NCBI GenBank assembly: GCA_947463755.1
Contig: CANHUK010000016.1
Span: 1-11,708, forward strand
From: Chitinophagaceae bacterium
GTDB taxonomy: Bacteria; Bacteroidota; Bacteroidia; Chitinophagales; Chitinophagaceae
DNA: 11,708 bases
Reading direction: 5' to 3'
Each line of letters opens with the position of its first letter. Position 1 is the first letter of the stretch. The position numbers and the translations under genes were made by a program. A model generated the notes under the pieces. The model made no database searches and was not told the DNA's origin. It saw only the letters and a list, made by a program, of their open reading frames with translations. Positions 1 through 7,066 of this stretch are shown here, piece after piece.

Positions 1-159
1 CACATGCAGTGCCTTCAGCTGTTTTAGGGTATGCGTCACCGTTATATTCGGATCTGTGGGGGCGGGCGGTGCATCGAAATCTTTCTTACAGCCTCCGAAC
101 AGGAGGATGATGGCGGCCGGCATCATCAGCCGTGTGAAGTATTGAATGTGCTTGCTCAT
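1..159 (-). CDS. Partial lipoprotein, probably DUF5689 family (N-terminal 53 residues)
   Basis: The gene starts at the ATG at 157-159 and runs off the left edge. The visible protein has a basic, then hydrophobic signal segment (residues about 9-21) ending in LLFGGC, so Cys24 is the likely lipidated residue, although Phe at -3 is not the classical lipobox choice. The residues after it, KKDFD, resemble the Lys-plus-acid pattern that sends Bacteroidota lipoproteins to the cell surface. The following stretch, a DFDAPP segment, then an ITVTHT segment and LKQLKAL, resembles the start of DUF5689 proteins as I remember them. The gene lies 30 bases downstream of the receptor on the same strand, after an A-rich leader (RC reads AAAAATAAAAGAT), so the two are probably one operon. 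Inference: a surface partner of the receptor. The family call rests on a short N-terminus; that it is a lipoprotein is firmer. Confidence 0.65.
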   Translation of the reverse strand, partial: MSKHIQYFTRLMMPAAIILLFGGCKKDFDAPPAPTDPNITVTHTLKQLKALHV

Positions 160-189
160 ATCTTTTATTTTTCGGGTGTCTGTCGTTGA

Positions 190-2772
190 TCAAAATCTGA
201 GGGTGGCGCTGGCGAACATGTTGAGGCCGTAGCCGTAGAAAATACGCGGCGGAAATTTGCCGGGGTTCTTATCTGCGAAATCAAACCTGAGCTGTTCGAA
301 ACCACCCGTGATGATGTTGCGGTTGTCGAGCAGGTTGTTCACGCCGAGATTGAATACCAGGAAGGTGGACTTGTGATCGATCTCCAGTTTTTTCGGCAGT
401 TTCCAGGAGTAACCGGCAAAAAGATCTACCGTGTATTGCGGATCCCAGGAGGTCTGGTCGATGATGGCGTTGAAGGTTTCTCCCTTATACTCCAGTCCGT
501 CCACCGCATTGGAAGTGCGTCGGATCGGGTTGAAGTCCAGCCACATCTGCCGGAAATAGTTACCCGTCAGGCTCACATACCAGAATTTGGGTGAGCGGTA
601 GTTGAGACCCATGCTGAAGGCTTCCTGCGGCGTAGCCGGTACCCGAAAGTTCTGCGAGTAGATGGTTTCATTACCCAGCAGGGTGTTGCTGTTATCGAGG
701 GTGATCACCGCTTCCTGCCGGCTGGTATAATAATATCTGCCGACGGCTGCTGCGGCGTTCACGCTTAGGGAGGAAGTAACCTTTACTTCTGTGCCGAGCT
801 CTCCACCGAAATGCAGCCGGTCGATATTGCTGAGGGCATAATTGACGAAGTTGCGGTAGTCGTCGTGATAGAAGGACAGTACATTGTAATCATCCTCCAT
901 CTTGGTAACGTACCCGGTCAGTCTGACCTTCACCTTGGGTGCGTTCAGCACATATCCGGCTTCGGCGCTCCGCACGGTCGTTGAACGTGGGCTCTGCTGC
1001 TGGAAGTCGCGGGTGCGCGGCGCGATGTAGATATTCTCGAAGTATGGCGCTTTGGTGAGCATCGCGGCATTTGCATAGATATAGTTCCGGCCGTCGATCT
1101 TGAAGGTAAGTCCGGACTTGACCGCATAGTTGGTGAATCGGTTCACCGCCGACTTGCCCAGGGAGTTGTTTGGATAGATGCCGGTACGTACATTGCCTTC
1201 CCGGAAGAAGGATGTCTGTGAGCCTTCTGCAGACAGGAAGTAGTCGATCCTGCGGAATTTGAACACGCCCTGCACCCAGGCAGCTGAGCGTTGCACCTGC
1301 ATATCGTAATCATATCCGAAGCGGTCGCCCTGTCGGAGGATCCGGTTGGGCCGATCCGCGTCGAACTGGTTGGCGGCAGGGTTGTTCGGGAAATCCCGCT
1401 CAGCGAACTGGTTGAGGTTGACATAAAAGTCTCCGCCCAGCAGATCATCCACGCGCTTGTAATAATGGTTGCGCATCTGCAGGTGATTGAGTCCTGCCGT
1501 CAGATCGAAATGCTCGTTGACATTCTTGTTCAGTACCGTGTTGAAGTTGAATCGGTTGGAGCCGATCACCCGTTCTTCCACGATATATCTCGAACGAAGT
1601 CCGCTCACATTATTTCCCGGGATGCCATCGGCATTTTGGATGGTTTCGCGGTTCCCGCGATTGGCGGTGTAGAGGTAATCCCAGTTGACCTGACGTAGGT
1701 TGATATCCTGCTGCATCCGGTCGCGCATCAGGTTGGCCTGATAGGGATCTGTGGATGCATAGTAACTCGGCAGGTATCGGTAATAGTCGGGGCGCGGATC
1801 GCGGGCATTGTACCAGTCGAGGGCCGTTGTGCTCCGGTAACCCGTGGAGTATCCAAACGCAGTTACCAGGCTTGTGCGGTTATCGATCTTCCAGTCGTGG
1901 GTGAAGATGGCATAAGGTTGATTGGTCCTGCCCACGCTGGCATTGCGCACTTTTCCGTTCTGAAATCCCCATGATGGGTTGTAGTAATTGGTGCCGGCGA
2001 GATCCATCATCTCCTGGACCGAAGGGCCCTGGCGACCGTTCTCGGTGGGTGCGCCAAAGACGATGAGGGAAAGCAGGTGTTTCTGTTTGATGAGCTTATC
2101 CACCCCGGCGAAGAAACTATATCCGTCATAGTAAGTGCCGGGTACGTAGCCTTCTTCGGCATAACGTCTGCTGCCACTCAGCGAGAAGGCCCAACCTTTT
2201 TTATTGAGGCCGGTGGAATGGGTGACCATGGCCCGGTGGCGGTAGTTACGGTTCGAATATGCGTATCCGATGCTGGTTTGTGCCCGTTGTTTGCTGGCAC
2301 GAGCATCGATATAGGTATTGGTGCCGATGTCTCCGAAGGCGAAGGTGTTGGGCCGGAGTCCAATCGACAGGTCGCGGTTGCGGAGCACATCGTTGAGCCC
2401 GCCCCAGAGTCCGAAGGGGGTGAAGCCGTTGTCGAGGTTCTCCATCGGGATGCCGTTCAGCCAGGTACCGAAGAGGTCCTGGTCGTAGCCCCTCACCCGG
2501 AAACGGACGGCGCTGAAATTGAAGGCTGCGGCGGAGAAGAAGGGATCCCGTCCCGCCGTCAGTACGGAGGAAACATTGGGTGCGGCGCCATCCCCCATGT
2601 CGTTGTCATCGATCGAGATCACGGGGATGTTATCCAGGATGCCGTCCCGAAGCTCATCCAGCGTGCTGTCGACCGCGGGCAGGGTATCTGTCCGGCTGGT
2701 CTGTGCCGAGGTCCAGATGCCGATCCCCGTCAGGAAGAGCGTCAGGAGGAGTTTTTTGTGTTGATTCATCAT
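190..2772 (-). CDS. TonB-dependent outer-membrane receptor (860 aa)
   Basis: Predicted outer-membrane barrel that imports a substrate using TonB/ExbBD energy. Residues 1-23 form a signal peptide (MMNQHKK, a hydrophobic core, then TSAQ). After a short acidic linker comes a plug-like region at about 60-160, including RFRVRGYDQDLFGTWLNGIP and an aromatic/Gly-rich stretch. The rest is the alternating aromatic/polar pattern of a beta-barrel, ending in ATLRF, with the terminal Phe expected for barrel assembly. There is no N-terminal carboxypeptidase-like domain and no SusC signature, and I see no convincing TonB box. Two adjacent ATG codons (2770-2772, 2767-2769) could both start it; the first is used here. 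The gene is followed by the lipoprotein gene and is divergent from the two EEP-fold proteins. The substrate cannot be read from the sequence; the neighbours suggest a nucleic-acid or phosphoester product. Family call firm, substrate unknown. Confidence 0.9.
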   Translation of the reverse strand: MMNQHKKLLLTLFLTGIGIWTSAQTSRTDTLPAVDSTLDELRDGILDNIPVISIDDNDMGDGAAPNVSSVLTAGRDPFFSAAAFNFSAVRFRVRGYDQDLFGTWLNGIPMENLDNGFTPFGLWGGLNDVLRNRDLSIGLRPNTFAFGDIGTNTYIDARASKQRAQTSIGYAYSNRNYRHRAMVTHSTGLNKKGWAFSLSGSRRYAEEGYVPGTYYDGYSFFAGVDKLIKQKHLLSLIVFGAPTENGRQGPSVQEMMDLAGTNYYNPSWGFQNGKVRNASVGRTNQPYAIFTHDWKIDNRTSLVTAFGYSTGYRSTTALDWYNARDPRPDYYRYLPSYYASTDPYQANLMRDRMQQDINLRQVNWDYLYTANRGNRETIQNADGIPGNNVSGLRSRYIVEERVIGSNRFNFNTVLNKNVNEHFDLTAGLNHLQMRNHYYKRVDDLLGGDFYVNLNQFAERDFPNNPAANQFDADRPNRILRQGDRFGYDYDMQVQRSAAWVQGVFKFRRIDYFLSAEGSQTSFFREGNVRTGIYPNNSLGKSAVNRFTNYAVKSGLTFKIDGRNYIYANAAMLTKAPYFENIYIAPRTRDFQQQSPRSTTVRSAEAGYVLNAPKVKVRLTGYVTKMEDDYNVLSFYHDDYRNFVNYALSNIDRLHFGGELGTEVKVTSSLSVNAAAAVGRYYYTSRQEAVITLDNSNTLLGNETIYSQNFRVPATPQEAFSMGLNYRSPKFWYVSLTGNYFRQMWLDFNPIRRTSNAVDGLEYKGETFNAIIDQTSWDPQYTVDLFAGYSWKLPKKLEIDHKSTFLVFNLGVNNLLDNRNIITGGFEQLRFDFADKNPGKFPPRIFYGYGLNMFASATLRF

Positions 2773-2815
2773 AGCTTGTCTACTGATTCGGCGCGAAGGT
2801 AATCAACCTGTCTGC

Positions 2816-2823
2816 CAAATTAA
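2816..2823 (-). promoter_or_regulatory. Possible -7 element for the receptor-lipoprotein operon
   Basis: On the minus strand this reads TTAATTTG, one mismatch from the Bacteroidota -7 consensus TAnnTTTG. It would give a leader of roughly 35-40 bases before the receptor ATG. I see no good -33 element at the usual distance, so this is weak. Confidence 0.25.
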
Positions 2824-2847
2824 CTGTGGGCCATCTGTATCCTGCAT

Positions 2848-2881
2848 TAAGTTCATATGCTGTGAATAAGTTCCGAACTTA
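2848..2881. promoter_or_regulatory. Candidate operator: palindrome plus repeated half-site in the divergent spacer
   Basis: Bases 2867-2881 read TAAGTTC-C-GAACTTA, a perfect 7-base inverted repeat around one central base. The half-site TAAGTTC also occurs in direct orientation at 2848-2854, 19 bases (just under two helical turns) upstream. A further small inverted repeat, TTCA/TGAA, lies between them (2852-2855 and 2863-2866). The palindrome overlaps the first two bases of the -7 motif of the rightward promoter and sits just upstream of the leftward gene. That placement fits a repressor or activator site controlling both directions. The repeats are read directly; the regulatory role is inferred. 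Confidence 0.45.
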
Positions 2882-2887
2882 CCTTTG
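2856..2887 (+). promoter_or_regulatory. Bacteroidota-type promoter for the EEP gene pair
   Basis: TACCTTTG at 2880-2887 matches the -7 consensus TAnnTTTG perfectly. TATG at 2856-2859 is one mismatch from the -33 TTTG, with a 20-base spacer, which is in the normal range. Transcription would start near 2893, leaving a leader of under ten bases before the ATG at 2902. The palindrome at 2867-2881 lies inside the promoter. Confidence 0.5.
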
Positions 2888-2901
2888 GACAAACGGATGA
2901 A

Positions 2902-3963
2902 ATGATGGTGCGTGCTGTAAGTATTCTGTGCTGTATTTTATGTGCCATGATGGTGGCTCAGGGGCAGACCGCTGCCGGGACGCAGACCTACCGGGTGGTG
3001 ATCGCCGGTTTCTACAATCTGGAGAATCTCTTTGATACGATCGATACGGAAGGGGTGCTGGACGAGGAATTTTCTCCGGCCGGCCCGAAGAACTACAACG
3101 GAAAACTCTATAACGATAAGTTGGGAAAGCTGGCGACAGTCATTTCGCAACAGGGTACAGACATGAGTCCCGATGGCCCTGCGATCCTGGGTGTATCGGA
3201 GATCGAAAACCGCGCCGTCCTGGTTGACCTGGCGGCACACCCATTGCTCAGAAAGCGCAACTATCAGATCGTGCATTATGATTCGAAGGATGCGCGTGGG
3301 GTGGATGTAGCCATGTTTTACAATCCGAAGTATTTCACGGTTGATACGACCGTGTCGCTTTACGTGGAACTCCCCGGGGGTACAAAGGACGCACGTTATA
3401 CTCGTGATATTCTTTATGTGAAGGGTCGTTTGGATGGGGAGATCGTTCATATTTATGTAAACCACTGGCCCAGTCGCAGTGGTGGCGAAGAAAGGTCTGC
3501 TCCGGCGCGCAATGCAGCAGCCACGGTTTGCCGGCGGCATATCGATCAAGTTGTCTTGAAGCAGGACCCTAAAGCCAAGATCCTGGTCATGGGCGATCTC
3601 AATGATGATCCGTTCAACGAGAGCATTGTGGATATCATGCGCGCAACGGGGAAACAAACGGAGGTGGGAAAAAGTGATCTGTTCAATCCCTGGTTCGATC
3701 TGCACCGCAAGGGATTTGGCACGCTTGCTTATCAGGATGCCTGGGGGCTTTTCGACCAGATCCTGATCTCAAAGCCATGGCTCGATAAAAATCAGTCCGG
3801 CTATTTCTTTCATCGTGCGAATATCTTTTCGCGTGATTACATGATCGAGCACATCGGTAAATATAAGGGATACCCCATGCGCACCTGGGATGGAAATATC
3901 TATCGGGGAGGTTACAGTGATCACTTTCCGACACATGTTGTGCTCTTAAAGCGAAGTAATTAA
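2902..3963 (+). CDS. Secreted endonuclease/exonuclease/phosphatase family protein (353 aa)
   Basis: Predicted exported, metal-dependent phosphoesterase of the DNase I-like (EEP) fold; members cut nucleic acids or phosphate esters. A signal peptide covers about residues 1-21 (MMVRAVSILCCILCAMMVAQG, likely cut before QT). The catalytic set is complete: FYNLENLFD (Asn39), the metal-binding Glu in GVSEIENR (Glu100), VNHWPSR (His188), MGDLNDDP (Asp232, Asn234) and the C-terminal SDHFP (Asp340-His341). The FYNLENLFDT opening is typical of the Bacteroidota 'endonuclease' subgroup. The start is one of two consecutive ATG codons (2902, 2905), just downstream of a good promoter motif. A second EEP gene follows after 22 bases. 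Fold and activity class are firm. Whether it degrades DNA, RNA or a small phosphoester is unknown; nuclease is inferred from the subgroup and from the divergent receptor operon. Confidence 0.9.
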   Translation: MMVRAVSILCCILCAMMVAQGQTAAGTQTYRVVIAGFYNLENLFDTIDTEGVLDEEFSPAGPKNYNGKLYNDKLGKLATVISQQGTDMSPDGPAILGVSEIENRAVLVDLAAHPLLRKRNYQIVHYDSKDARGVDVAMFYNPKYFTVDTTVSLYVELPGGTKDARYTRDILYVKGRLDGEIVHIYVNHWPSRSGGEERSAPARNAAATVCRRHIDQVVLKQDPKAKILVMGDLNDDPFNESIVDIMRATGKQTEVGKSDLFNPWFDLHRKGFGTLAYQDAWGLFDQILISKPWLDKNQSGYFFHRANIFSRDYMIEHIGKYKGYPMRTWDGNIYRGGYSDHFPTHVVLLKRSN

Positions 3964-3985
3964 AAACCGGTCAATTATAACATTT

Positions 3986-4843
3986 ATGCATACACGTAGT
4001 ATCATTTTATTTATATTATCTTTCATTGCCTGCACGATCATAGCCAACGAATCATCCTCTGCGCAAACATTCCGGATGGCGACATATAACATTCGCTATG
4101 ATAATCCCGGAGACAGCGGAAATCTCTGGAAGGACCGGAAGGTGCACGTGGCGGCCCTGATCGAACATCATGGATTCGAGATATTCGGAGTACAGGAAGC
4201 CCTGCATCATCAGTTGAAGGATCTGGCGGCATCATTGCCCGGGTTTGCTTTTTACGGACGCGGTCGCGATGACGGAAAAACCGCCGGAGAACATTCTTCC
4301 ATCTATTACCGGATGGATCGTTTTGAATTACTGGACAAAGGTGATTTTTGGTTGTCGGAAAATCCTGATCAGCCGGGTCCCGGATGGGATGCGACCTTAC
4401 ATCGCATCTGCACCTGGGTGAAGCTGAAAGATCGTCGTACACAGCAGACCTTCCATGTCTTCAATGCGCATTACGATCATCGGGGCGTGCAGGCGCGTAT
4501 CGGCAGCAGTAAACTGATCCTTCAAAAGATCCGGGATATCGCCGGTGCCGGTCCGGTGGTATTCATGGGTGATCTGAACGGGAGTCCGGAGTCTGAATGG
4601 TATCAGATCCTTTCCGGTTCCGGATGGCTGAAGGATGCCCGGTTGACGGCTACTTCCGTGTATGCGCCCAATGGTTCGTTCAATGCCTTTCGCACCGATG
4701 CGGTGGGTAAGGATGTGATCGATCATATTTTTGTTACCCGGCATTTCAAGATCGGTGCATGGGCCATTTTGACAGATACATACTTCGGGAAGTTTCCCTC
4801 GGATCATTTTCCGGTGGTGGCGGAGATCGCTTTCTCTCGTTGA
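3986..4843 (+). CDS. Secreted endonuclease/exonuclease/phosphatase family protein, second copy (285 aa)
   Basis: A second EEP-fold enzyme, shorter than and clearly divergent from its upstream neighbour, so not a recent duplicate. An N-terminal signal peptide (about 1-26, ending SSSAQ) predicts export. Catalytic motifs in order: MATYNIRYDN (Asn35), GVQEAL (Glu71), FNAHYDHRG (His162, Asp164, His165), MGDLNGSP (Asp196, Asn198), VIDHIFV (Asp246, His247) and SDHFPV (Asp273-His274). The NIRYDNPGD opening and a WLSENPD motif near 122-128 are typical of the CCR4/sphingomyelinase-like branch often annotated simply as endonuclease. It follows the first EEP gene by 22 AT-rich bases (AATTATAACATTT before the ATG), so co-transcription is likely. 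Its target could be nucleic acid, a phospholipid head group or an inositol phosphate; the sequence does not decide. Confidence 0.88.
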   Translation: MHTRSIILFILSFIACTIIANESSSAQTFRMATYNIRYDNPGDSGNLWKDRKVHVAALIEHHGFEIFGVQEALHHQLKDLAASLPGFAFYGRGRDDGKTAGEHSSIYYRMDRFELLDKGDFWLSENPDQPGPGWDATLHRICTWVKLKDRRTQQTFHVFNAHYDHRGVQARIGSSKLILQKIRDIAGAGPVVFMGDLNGSPESEWYQILSGSGWLKDARLTATSVYAPNGSFNAFRTDAVGKDVIDHIFVTRHFKIGAWAILTDTYFGKFPSDHFPVVAEIAFSR

Positions 4844-4945
4844 AAATGTAACCCTTAACGATTTGTTCATATTTAATTTATTATTCTTTCATATTTCCTT
4901 AATGTAGCGGACACACAGGAGGGTGAACTTCGGTAAACTTCTGAT
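4844..4945. other. AT-rich spacer between the EEP pair and the phosphoesterase gene
   Basis: Bases 4866-4900 are almost entirely A/T. There is no GC-rich hairpin with a T-run, so no recognisable intrinsic terminator for the EEP genes. AGGAGGG (4917-4923) looks like a Shine-Dalgarno sequence but lies 22 bases before the next start. AACTTC occurs twice with a 10-base period (4926-4931, 4936-4941). A promoter for the next gene probably lies here, but I find no clean TAnnTTTG. Confidence 0.3.
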
Positions 4946-5773
4946 GTGAATCAGCATTATCGAACCATTGTATTGTCTGATATCCACCTTGGTATCCGAA
5001 ATTCTCATGTACGGGAAGTTGTAAGATTCCTAAAGGAGAATAGTTGCGATACACTCATCCTGAATGGAGATATCATTGATGGCTGGCAGTTACGAAAATC
5101 AGGGAAGTGGAAGAAGCGACATACTTCGTTCTTCAGATTACTCATGAAATGGCTTTCCGCCACGAATACGAAAGTGATCTATCTCCGGGGTAATCATGAT
5201 GACTTCCTGGATGAGGTATTACCCTTGCAGCTTGGCAATTTTACGTTGGATCGTACCTATGTGCATGAGTCTTTCGGTAAGCGATATTTTGTTGTTCACG
5301 GTGATATCTTCGATACTGTGACCACAAAACTTAAGTGGATCGCCAAGCTGGGTGACTCCGGTTATACTTTTCTCCTCTGGATGAATAGGCATTACAATCG
5401 TTTCAGAAGAAGAAGAGGCCTTCCGTACTACTCTCTATCGCAGATCGTCAAACATAAGGTCAAGAAGGCTGTCAGCTTTATGTCAGATTATGAATCTGAA
5501 CTTTGTGGAGTGGCCCGTGCAGAGCGATGTGATGGGGTGATATGCGGGCATATCCACCAACCTGCTAATAAATATATCAACGGCATGCATTATCTAAACA
5601 GTGGTGACTGGGTTGAAACGCTGAGTGCATTGGTTGAGACAACAGATGGAGAGTGGAAGATCCTCTATTACGCTGATTGGGAGAGTACCAGGTCACCTTT
5701 ATTTCACGCTGAATCGCATGATTCCGATACTCTTGATGCACTATTGAATATGCCTGTCCAGCATGCCGTTTGA
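4946..5773 (+). CDS. LpxH-like metallophosphoesterase (275 aa)
   Basis: Calcineurin-like metallophosphoesterase resembling UDP-2,3-diacylglucosamine diphosphatase (LpxH), the lipid A enzyme that hydrolyses UDP-diacylglucosamine to lipid X and UMP at the inner membrane. All metal-ligand motifs are present: SDIHLG (Asp12, His14), NGDIIDGW (Asp42), RGNHDD (Asn83, His84, Asp85), VVHGDIFD (His118) and CGHIHQP (His202, His204). A basic amphipathic region at about 125-175 (NRFRRRRG, KHKVKKAV) sits where LpxH proteins have a membrane-contacting insert. The start is GTG at 4946: the frame has a stop (4934-4936) just upstream and the first motif begins at residue 10. The glycosyltransferase follows after 27 bases. 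Because this protein is paired with a glycosyltransferase and not with other lpx genes, it may be a paralogue acting on another nucleotide-linked or glycolipid phosphoester. Family firm, substrate uncertain. Base composition is AT-richer than the flanks. Confidence 0.82.
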   Translation: MNQHYRTIVLSDIHLGIRNSHVREVVRFLKENSCDTLILNGDIIDGWQLRKSGKWKKRHTSFFRLLMKWLSATNTKVIYLRGNHDDFLDEVLPLQLGNFTLDRTYVHESFGKRYFVVHGDIFDTVTTKLKWIAKLGDSGYTFLLWMNRHYNRFRRRRGLPYYSLSQIVKHKVKKAVSFMSDYESELCGVARAERCDGVICGHIHQPANKYINGMHYLNSGDWVETLSALVETTDGEWKILYYADWESTRSPLFHAESHDSDTLDALLNMPVQHAV

Positions 5774-5800
5774 TGTCAGTAACCCTTCCTTCTAAATACA

Positions 5801-7018
5801 ATGTCCGGAAAAACCATTCTAATTGCCGTCCAGGGTGAGGGACGTGGGCACATGACCCAGGCACTTACTCTTTATCATTTGTTGAAATCTGAGGGAAGGG
5901 AGGTTTGCTGTGTACTCGTGGGTGGGAACCCTTTGCGTTCACAGGCTGAATTTCTAAGAAAACAATTACCTGTTCCCGTAGTGCAGGTATACAGTCCGTT
6001 TTTTGTTCGACGTGGTGATCGAGGGATCAGTGTTTCTGCAACCTTGGCTCAAGTAATTTGGCGGATCCCAGACCTTTTTCGGAGCCTCAGGATCCTGCAT
6101 AAGCTTGTGCAGTTCCATCGTCCCGTACTTATAATCCAGTGCTATGAACCGCTGGTGGCTTTATATCGACTCACCCATGCATTTCCAGGCAAACTGCTCG
6201 CTATTGCTCATCAATATGCCTTTTTGCATGAGTCATTTCGATTTCCGAAGGGGCATATTCTTTCACGATGGTTGTTGAAAAAATACACCAGATTCACCTC
6301 ATTCGGTGCTGATTGTATGCTTGCCATTTCACTTTATCCCATGGATTCATCCAGGATTAAAAAGTTACAGATCATACCTCCGATCATTCGTCCGGAACTG
6401 CTTGAAATGCATCCCGAGCAGCAATCTTATATGCTTGTATATCTGGTAAATCCGGGATATCTGAAAGACATCATATCATGGAGCGTGGAACATCCGGAGG
6501 TCGAGATCCATTGTTTTACGGATACATCACGTCTACACATAAGATCCGGTGGCTCTGGTCTTTCAGGAACAGGTCTGACCGTCCATGGATTGGATGCTCA
6601 GCTTTTTCTGCAATATCTGAAGGGTTGTCGTGTATTGGTATCCACCGCCGGTTTTGAGACGGTATGTGAAGCCGTTTATCTGGGTAAGTGCTGCATGGTG
6701 GTTCCGGTAGAAGGACATTTCGAACAATACTCCAATGCACTGGATGCTTCCATGATCGGCGTGGTCTCTTCACAATGGTTTGATCTTGACAAGGCATGGA
6801 ATCTTATCATTGAAAAAGTTGAACCGAATGATCAATTCAGCGATTGGGTGAATTCTTGTCCTGATTTCATCAGACAGATCATTCGGGAATTGTTGCCGGT
6901 TGATATTGGTCCTTCAATCGAATTATCCCAAAGGATGCAGATCATCCCTGGAGGAGTACAACAGGCGGTGCCGCAAATCATTCGTGCTACCCGCGACATC
7001 AGGCAATCATTGGGGTAG
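5801..7018 (+). CDS. GT28/MurG-like glycosyltransferase (405 aa)
   Basis: Predicted GT-B fold glycosyltransferase that transfers a sugar from a nucleotide donor to a membrane acceptor. The N-terminal domain opens with ILIAVQGEGRGHMTQA (residues 6-21); the Gly-rich loop with His17 is the acceptor-side signature shared with MurG and diglucosyl-diacylglycerol synthases. The C-terminal donor-binding motif is at 281-312 (STAGFETVCEAVYLGK, then VPVEGHFEQ and NA), typical of Glyco_tran_28_C / Glyco_trans_1_3 proteins. There is no signal peptide or clear transmembrane helix; a basic, hydrophobic stretch at about 80-110 could sit on the inner face of the membrane. It follows the LpxH-like gene by 27 bases on the same strand. 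Together they suggest synthesis or trimming of an envelope glycolipid. Base composition is low (21 of 60 G+C in 6421-6480). The acceptor and sugar cannot be inferred. Confidence 0.82.
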   Translation: MSGKTILIAVQGEGRGHMTQALTLYHLLKSEGREVCCVLVGGNPLRSQAEFLRKQLPVPVVQVYSPFFVRRGDRGISVSATLAQVIWRIPDLFRSLRILHKLVQFHRPVLIIQCYEPLVALYRLTHAFPGKLLAIAHQYAFLHESFRFPKGHILSRWLLKKYTRFTSFGADCMLAISLYPMDSSRIKKLQIIPPIIRPELLEMHPEQQSYMLVYLVNPGYLKDIISWSVEHPEVEIHCFTDTSRLHIRSGGSGLSGTGLTVHGLDAQLFLQYLKGCRVLVSTAGFETVCEAVYLGKCCMVVPVEGHFEQYSNALDASMIGVVSSQWFDLDKAWNLIIEKVEPNDQFSDWVNSCPDFIRQIIRELLPVDIGPSIELSQRMQIIPGGVQQAVPQIIRATRDIRQSLG

Positions 7019-7031
7019 TAGGTCAATTTTA

Positions 7032-7062
7032 TTCGTTTTTTTCCCATTGATCCCTATTTTCG
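7032..7062 (+). promoter_or_regulatory. Possible promoter directly upstream of the second TonB receptor
   Basis: TTCG (7032-7035), 19 bases of spacer, then TATTTTCG (7055-7062). Each element is one mismatch from the Bacteroidota -33 TTTG and -7 TAnnTTTG. If used, transcription would begin at or near the ATG at 7067, giving a nearly leaderless message. Confidence 0.35.
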
Positions 7063-7066
7063 GAGT

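Noticed and set aside
2077-2802. 241-codon open frame on the plus strand
   Set aside because: It lies almost wholly antisense to the well-supported TonB receptor. Its translation is Gly/Glu/Val-rich with no recognisable domain, as expected from the opposite strand of GC-rich coding DNA.
2938-3705. 255-codon open frame on the minus strand
   Set aside because: It is antisense to the first EEP gene, whose full catalytic motif set leaves no doubt about the coding strand. The translation is rich in Ile, His and Arg without domain signatures.
4397-4870. 157-codon minus-strand frame opposite the second EEP gene
   Set aside because: A shadow of the real gene; no signal, motif or promoter supports it.
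4923-4949. Tiny frame GTG...TGA overlapping the phosphoesterase start, as a leader peptide
   Set aside because: Its GTG start is part of the SD-like AGGAGGG itself, leaving no spacing for a ribosome, and the encoded eight residues show no attenuator-like pattern.
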